From contig NZ_PRLM01000006.1 in the NCBI RefSeq assembly GCF_004138395.1, positions 168,759 through 232,758 on the forward strand: a DNA stretch of 64,000 bases, in the 5' to 3' direction. Shown here in pieces: positions 60,435 to 64,000 of this stretch. The notes under the pieces were generated by a model. That model saw nothing but the letters and a program-made list of their open reading frames with translations, made no database searches and was not told the DNA's origin. How positions within the stretch are numbered: the first letter of the stretch is position 1; each line of letters starts with the position of its first letter. Made by a program: the position numbers and the translations under genes. Source of the stretch: Candidatus Nanosyncoccus alces. Its GTDB lineage: Bacteria > Patescibacteriota > Saccharimonadia > Saccharimonadales > Saccharimonadaceae.

Positions 60435-61238
60435 TCAGGGGCGGAAATTATAATAAGCGGTGCCGGCCGTCAGTTCAGTGTTACGAATTTTGGCGAGTTC
60501 TGGGACAGTAACAAAATCGTAACCTTGGCTTCTTAGGTCGTCTATAATTACGGCCACAGCATCTACGGTGGAGTCATAGATGTCGTGCATCAAAATTATT
60601 GCACCATCGTGGATTTGCTCTTTCGTAACCGCTAGGATGTCGTCGACGTTTTTACTTTTCCAATCTAGAGTATCTACTGACCATAAAATCATGGGCGTCC
60701 CCACGCTATCACGAACTATATTATTGATGTTGCCGTAAGGCGGACGAGTCAGAGTGGAGTCATGCCCTAAAAGATCACCGAATGTCGCCGTAGCTTCAGC
60801 GATATCGTCTCTAACAGCTTGAGCAGAAATTTTTATGAGATTTTGATGGTACATGGTATGGCTGGCCACGATATGTCCTTCTTTTTCGGCACGACGAACG
60901 ATGTCTGGATTAGCGCGGGCCATTTTGCCGAGCATGAAAAAAGTGGCCGGAACGTCTTTCTCGTATAAAACATCTAATAACCTCGATGTGGTGGCGCTTG
61001 AAGGACCGTCATCAAATGTAAGCGCTACAAGCATCTTACCACTAACGTCGCGCTTAATCCGTGCATGTTGAGACATAGGTGCAATCTTAATCTTGTCATA
61101 GGGGTCTGACACTTTAGAAATAGTAAAATCTAATAAATCTAGAATGGCTAAGACGCCAATCACTAAAACTGCCACGATTTTGAGCCAAGGAAAGCGAATG
61201 TCAATACGCCTAAAAAACGATCTGTCTTGCGTACTCAT
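60435..61238 (-). CDS. Polysaccharide (peptidoglycan) deacetylase
   Basis: A 267-residue NodB-type deacetylase, probably acting on cell-wall N-acetyl groups outside the membrane. There is an N-terminal membrane anchor (WLKIVAVLVIGVLAILDLLD). Motifs: VALTFDDGPSSATTSR (MT1), HIVASHTMYHQNLIKI (MT2, HxxxH), TRPPYGNINNIV (MT3), WSVDTLDWKSKN (MT4) and IILMHDIYD (MT5). All metal ligands appear present. The start overlaps the SpoU methylase gene by 29 bases. Confidence 0.92.
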   Translation of the reverse strand: MSTQDRSFFRRIDIRFPWLKIVAVLVIGVLAILDLLDFTISKVSDPYDKIKIAPMSQHARIKRDVSGKMLVALTFDDGPSSATTSRLLDVLYEKDVPATFFMLGKMARANPDIVRRAEKEGHIVASHTMYHQNLIKISAQAVRDDIAEATATFGDLLGHDSTLTRPPYGNINNIVRDSVGTPMILWSVDTLDWKSKNVDDILAVTKEQIHDGAIILMHDIYDSTVDAVAVIIDDLRSQGYDFVTVPELAKIRNTELTAGTAYYNFRP

Positions 61239-61731
61239 ACATAGCGATCCCGGCAGCTACGCCAACATTTACAGAGCGAGTAGAGCCAAAGCTCTCAATG
61301 AATCTGACATCGTGAGATTTATCTAGCAATTCAGGCGTGATGCCGTTATTTTCTGAGCCAAAGATTAGAGTGGCGTCTCTTACAAATTTTTTATCATGTA
61401 GGGGCAGGGCGCGCGGAGTGTTGTTCTCAATGGCAACCAATTCCCTGTCTGTTTGAGTTTTGAGAAATTCTTCGATAGTGTTATGGTGAATAATTTCAAG
61501 ATATTTGTCTGTACACATAGCGCCACGACGATTATATTTTTTCTTGCCGATAATATGGACTTTTTGAACGTTAAAAGAGTTAGCTGAACGCACAATAGTA
61601 CCAATATTGAAGTCGTGTTCGACATTCTCAATTGCAACCTCTAGAGGGGTACGTTTTTTATCCAGCGCAGCAAAAACTTGCTCATTAGATAGACCTTTAT
61701 ACTCATCTACAAGGTTCCGCGTGTCTTCCAT
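61210..61731 (-). CDS. SpoU/TrmH-family RNA 2'-O-methyltransferase
   Basis: A 173-residue SPOUT methyltransferase. EVAIENVEHDFNIGTIVRSA is motif 1 with the conserved N-x-G-x-x-x-R, ATLIFGSENNGITPELLDKS motif 2 and ESFGSTRSVNVGVAAGIAMY motif 3 (knot). It probably methylates a tRNA or rRNA ribose; the target is unclear. TGG-TATAAT (61738-61743, minus) ends 6 bases before the ATG: leaderless. It is divergent from the MazG-like gene. Confidence 0.9.
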   Translation of the reverse strand: MEDTRNLVDEYKGLSNEQVFAALDKKRTPLEVAIENVEHDFNIGTIVRSANSFNVQKVHIIGKKKYNRRGAMCTDKYLEIIHHNTIEEFLKTQTDRELVAIENNTPRALPLHDKKFVRDATLIFGSENNGITPELLDKSHDVRFIESFGSTRSVNVGVAAGIAMYEYARQIVF

Positions 61732-61779
61732 AGCTGTATTATACCATGTGCTATAATTATTTTAACCAGAGGAGGTAAA

Positions 61780-62121
61780 ATGGATTTCAACGAATATCAA
61801 GAGAAGGCAAAAAAGTACGACTTTTTTGAACCAGAAAATAGTTTAATATCACCTGGATTTATAGAGAAGATATTAGGATTAACAGGTGAAGCCGGCGAAA
61901 CGGCAGATAAAATTAAAAAGATAATTCGTGACAAAGGTGGGGTGGCCTCAAAGGATGATAAATCTGCAATCATGAAAGAGCTAGGAGACACGTTATGGTA
62001 CTTGGCTACATTGGCAAGGTACTTGGATATCCCACTATCTGACGTGGCCAAAACGAATATCGAGAAGCTGGAGAGTCGTGTGCGGCGCGGCACGATGCAC
62101 GGAGAGGGAGATAATAGATAG
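61780..62121 (+). CDS. MazG-like nucleotide pyrophosphohydrolase
   Basis: A 113-residue all-helical MazG-type NTP pyrophosphohydrolase, likely a housekeeping enzyme that removes noncanonical nucleotides. LGLTGEAGETADKIKKII supplies ExxE and KELGDTLWYLATLARYLD supplies ExxD. Start supported by AGAGGAGGTAAA, TATAAT near 61752. It has the single-domain size. Confidence 0.88.
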   Translation: MDFNEYQEKAKKYDFFEPENSLISPGFIEKILGLTGEAGETADKIKKIIRDKGGVASKDDKSAIMKELGDTLWYLATLARYLDIPLSDVAKTNIEKLESRVRRGTMHGEGDNR

Positions 62122-62126
62122 AAAAT

Positions 62127-62150
62127 CCCCCGGCTTCAGGGCCGGGGGCA
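62127..62150 (-). terminator. Terminator of the 62155 gene
   Basis: CCCCCGGC/GCCGGGGG (62127-62134, 62141-62148); on the minus strand it is followed by ATTTTC. It may also slow transcription from the left. Confidence 0.75.
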
Positions 62151-62154
62151 GCTC

Positions 62155-63072
62155 TTATACTGTGAGAGTGATGAAAACAGGTTTTTCCCTGTCCGGCAGG
62201 GTAATTTTTATGTCGACCGTGACAACATTATCTCGCTCCTGCTGAGAAGTGTAAATCTTAATGTCTTCGTCTTCGGTTGAGGCCTGGTCGCCCTGCTGAG
62301 GAGGTTCTGTCATATCTTCAGTAGGGGGTTCCTTTTTATCGTCTTTTGTATCTCTACCACAGCCTTCGGATGTCTCTTCGATGTTGTCTTCTTCCGGTGC
62401 GTAGGATGCGGTAATCTCACTCGAACAATCTTCTGTTTCGGGAGTGGAATCGGTATTTTGCTCGTCGACGATAGCCTGCCAGCCGGTTTTGGGGCCCAAG
62501 TGATTGACTAATGCAGGCCAGCTCGGTAAGCCGTTGCTACTGTCAGCAATATCAGATTGCTTGGGTAGTCTACCGGTACGCTCGTAGAAATCTATTAGTT
62601 TTTCCCTAACTTGTTCGGTGGTGTACCTTGTTCCTTTACCCTTATGCTCGCTTCCTTTGAATTCACTCATCCAGTTCACCTCCCTTCTGTATGGCTTTCC
62701 TGTAACCTGGCGAGTTTCTTTTAAGGCTTTGGCCAGTTTGCGACCTTGCTCAGTTAGGCCATCCGAATTACTGTTCGGTGGCTTAGCTCTGAGCCAAGCA
62801 ATTCGGGCCGCTTCGTTAAAAGAACCAAAATAAAAAGCATAGTTATTTGGCTGTACCATTTCTGGATCATTGCTTGCTTCTTGAAAACTTAGCATGTGAC
62901 CGGCAGAGATGGTTTTCTCGACCAGCAAGTCCATTAAATCTTTTTCTGGGTTTTCAGTTTTGAATTTATCGCCATTGTTTTTGCTGAAAAATAGAAGTCT
63001 TTGCCATCCCTGCAACAACGGTTGCCCGCCTCCTTTCACGTATAAGTATGAATTAAAGTCCTCTACTCCCAC
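62155..63072 (-). CDS. Protein with homing-endonuclease-associated (HNH) repeats
   Basis: A protein of up to 305 residues. Residues about 130-205 match the homing-endonuclease-associated repeat: YTTEQVREKLIDFYERTGRL, then SSNGLPSWPALVNHLG; a second weaker copy lies near residues 35-95 (NYAFYFGSFNEAARIAWLRA). No nuclease active site is visible. The C-terminal third is acidic and disordered, ending in a beta segment (VVTVDIKITLPDREKPVFIT). The start is unclear: the GTG at 63072 lacks an RBS. Its promoter has a G9 run in the spacer (63089-63115). Confidence 0.65.
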   Translation of the reverse strand: MGVEDFNSYLYVKGGGQPLLQGWQRLLFFSKNNGDKFKTENPEKDLMDLLVEKTISAGHMLSFQEASNDPEMVQPNNYAFYFGSFNEAARIAWLRAKPPNSNSDGLTEQGRKLAKALKETRQVTGKPYRREVNWMSEFKGSEHKGKGTRYTTEQVREKLIDFYERTGRLPKQSDIADSSNGLPSWPALVNHLGPKTGWQAIVDEQNTDSTPETEDCSSEITASYAPEEDNIEETSEGCGRDTKDDKKEPPTEDMTEPPQQGDQASTEDEDIKIYTSQQERDNVVTVDIKITLPDREKPVFITLTV

Positions 63073-63088
63073 TAGTATATCTCTAGTA

Positions 63089-63115
63089 ATTATACCCCCC
63101 CCCGTGAAAAGTCAA
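63089..63115 (-). promoter_or_regulatory. Promoter with a poly-G spacer (candidate phase-variable)
   Basis: Minus strand: TTGACT (63110-63115), a 15-base spacer with nine G next to the -10, TATAAT (63089-63094). Two more G would give the optimal 17-base spacing. The layout is like known phase-variable promoters of surface genes in other bacteria. Confidence 0.65.
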
Positions 63116-63139
63116 ATTTTATATTGAGGCCACAAAAAT

Positions 63140-63163
63140 CCCCCAGCTATGGCTGGGGGACAG
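63140..63163 (-). terminator. Terminator of the 63193 gene
   Basis: CCCCCAGC/GCTGGGGG; on the minus strand followed by ATTTTTG. Confidence 0.85.
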
Positions 63164-63192
63164 AAACATATTACGCGGTAGCAAGATCCTGC

Positions 63193-63495
63193 TTATACCC
63201 CCCCCCCGTGGGTGAGATAACGATAGACCAGAGCAGCGCGCTCAGCAACCTCGTCCAGCGAATGATACTCGGTTTGAGTGAGGATTGCTGACTGGGTGAC
63301 CATCCAGGGTGCGCTCATCAGCTCGGATGTTGTGAACTTCTCCGGATGATGGAGTTCAACCATCTTCTCGCCGACGTACTCGGAGATAGCACTTTCGCGC
63401 TCCGACCATTTGTCATAGCGAAATTCCCTCTCCGAACCGTCGTTCAGTCTTAACAGGTAAGCGTGTTTCTTAGCATTCTGTTTCTGTTGTGACAT
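63193..63495 (-). CDS. Small hypothetical protein ending in a poly-G tract
   Basis: A protein of 100 residues, mixed charged, with LLRLNDGSEREFRYDKWSER and SAILTQTEYHSLDEVAERAA; no family recognised. The ATG at 63493-63495 is chosen because TTGGAGGTATACAAA lies upstream. The C-terminus HGGGV is encoded by a G10 run (63198-63207 as C on the plus strand), so slippage would change or lengthen the tail. The promoter is TTGACT-17-TACAAT at 63556-63584. Confidence 0.65.
   Translation of the reverse strand: MSQQKQNAKKHAYLLRLNDGSEREFRYDKWSERESAISEYVGEKMVELHHPEKFTTSELMSAPWMVTQSAILTQTEYHSLDEVAERAALVYRYLTHGGGV
63198..63207 (-). repeat. Poly-G tract (G10) at the end of a gene
   Basis: Ten C on the plus strand. 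On the minus strand it is preceded by CCAC and followed by TATAAG, the same arrangement as the promoter tract at 63095. Confidence 0.6.
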
Positions 63496-63555
63496 TTTGT
63501 ATACCTCCAATGTCAGAAAATAAAAGTACTAGCCCATGGTTAGTGGGTTAGCTTG

Positions 63556-63584
63556 ATTGTAGCATATTTTGCTAAAAAAGTCAA
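63556..63584 (-). promoter_or_regulatory. Promoter of the 63193 gene
   Basis: Minus strand: TTGACT (63579-63584), 17-base spacer, TACAAT (63556-63561). Confidence 0.75.
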
Positions 63585-63619
63585 GCTCTGGCGGATTGCT
63601 GAAGGCAAGCAGTGTTATC

Positions 63620-63650
63620 TTACAAAAAACACCCCACGAGGGGATGCTTT
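63620..63650 (-). terminator. Terminator downstream of the 16S gene
   Basis: Minus strand: CATCCCC-TCGT-GGGGTG hairpin (63630-63646, one bulged base) followed by T6. It lies about 170 bases after the 16S 3' end and suggests that transcription of the rRNA gene stops here. Confidence 0.7.
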
Positions 63651-63815
63651 GCTTTAACAACTTAGTTGTGCAATTTCATCTGTTAGTTCTGTAAAGCTTA
63701 ATGTTACGTCTGGCGAACCAGAGCTGTTATGATTCAAGCTTGCATAATCATAACCGTAACCGACCTAGCTACCTGTTCCCTTGCGGAAAACCAGGCGCAT
63801 CAATTCCTTCTCAAG

Positions 63816-64000
<185 letters not shown>

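Overview
The window looks like a chromosomal segment of a reduced, host-dependent bacterium of the Patescibacteria (CPR), most likely Saccharibacteria (TM7). This rests on gene content and style, not on a database search. The signs are compact informational genes, a short division and cell-wall cluster without murC-F or ftsA/ftsZ, paired FemX-like peptidoglycan-branching enzymes, a sigma-region-4/HARE-HTH regulator, a KGG-type small protein, an S1 protein with only four S1 domains, and no biosynthetic operons. TGA is used as a stop (for example in the overlapping stops near 12.5 and 13.5 kb), so the code is the standard bacterial one. The 16S 3' end at the right edge carries a normal anti-Shine-Dalgarno.

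Layout. 1-0.4 kb: end of gatB. 0.4-2 kb: structured non-coding or small-ORF transcripts and one orphan gene. 2-9.4 kb: fusA and tuf, then five separately promoted orphan genes (several membrane proteins, two of them paralogues), then rpsJ. 9.4-14.5 kb: a translationally coupled cell-wall operon (Mur-ligase-like, alpha/beta hydrolase, PLP aminotransferase-like, two FemX). 14.5-22 kb: DUF308-like protein, galU, two small envelope proteins, dnaE and a PIN-PhoH fusion. 22-26.5 kb: sigma4/HARE regulator and a large TraG/VirD4-like ATPase. 27-36.3 kb (minus): a PNTG-anchored surface protein and the dcw cluster rsmH-(small ORF)-ftsL-ftsI-mraY-ftsW-murG-ftsQ. 36.3-46.6 kb: a DUF4868 (KwaB-like) protein, a CYTH protein, recJ, priA-def-fmt and infB, with several small orphan transcription units between them. 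46.7-51.4 kb: tRNA-Asn, then a complete diversity-generating retroelement (DGR). 51.5-62 kb: exporter, glycosyltransferase, acyl-CoA ligase, rpsA, ROK protein, zinc peptidase, tRNA-Ala/tRNA-Ile with two small structured RNAs, deacetylase, SpoU methylase and MazG-like protein. 62-64 kb: two genes with poly-G tracts and the 3' end of an apparently unlinked 16S rRNA gene.

The most interesting system is the DGR. It has a MutS-like/Avd fusion, a reverse transcriptase with the DGR signature, a template repeat (TR) encoded antisense to and overlapping the 3' end of the reverse transcriptase gene, and a 744-residue target protein with a C-terminal variable repeat (VR). Over 190 nt TR and VR differ at 16 positions, and 15 of these are TR adenines. 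Other notable themes are: (i) a recurring leaderless start architecture, TATAAT-like box, exactly 6 nt, then ATG, at eleven genes; (ii) long poly-C/poly-G tracts in genes and in the spacer of one promoter, suggesting phase variation; (iii) small stand-alone transcription units with their own promoter, a tiny ORF and a terminator; (iv) structured RNAs that match no family I can name; (v) a tRNA-Ala whose G19-C56 elbow pair is replaced by U19-A56.
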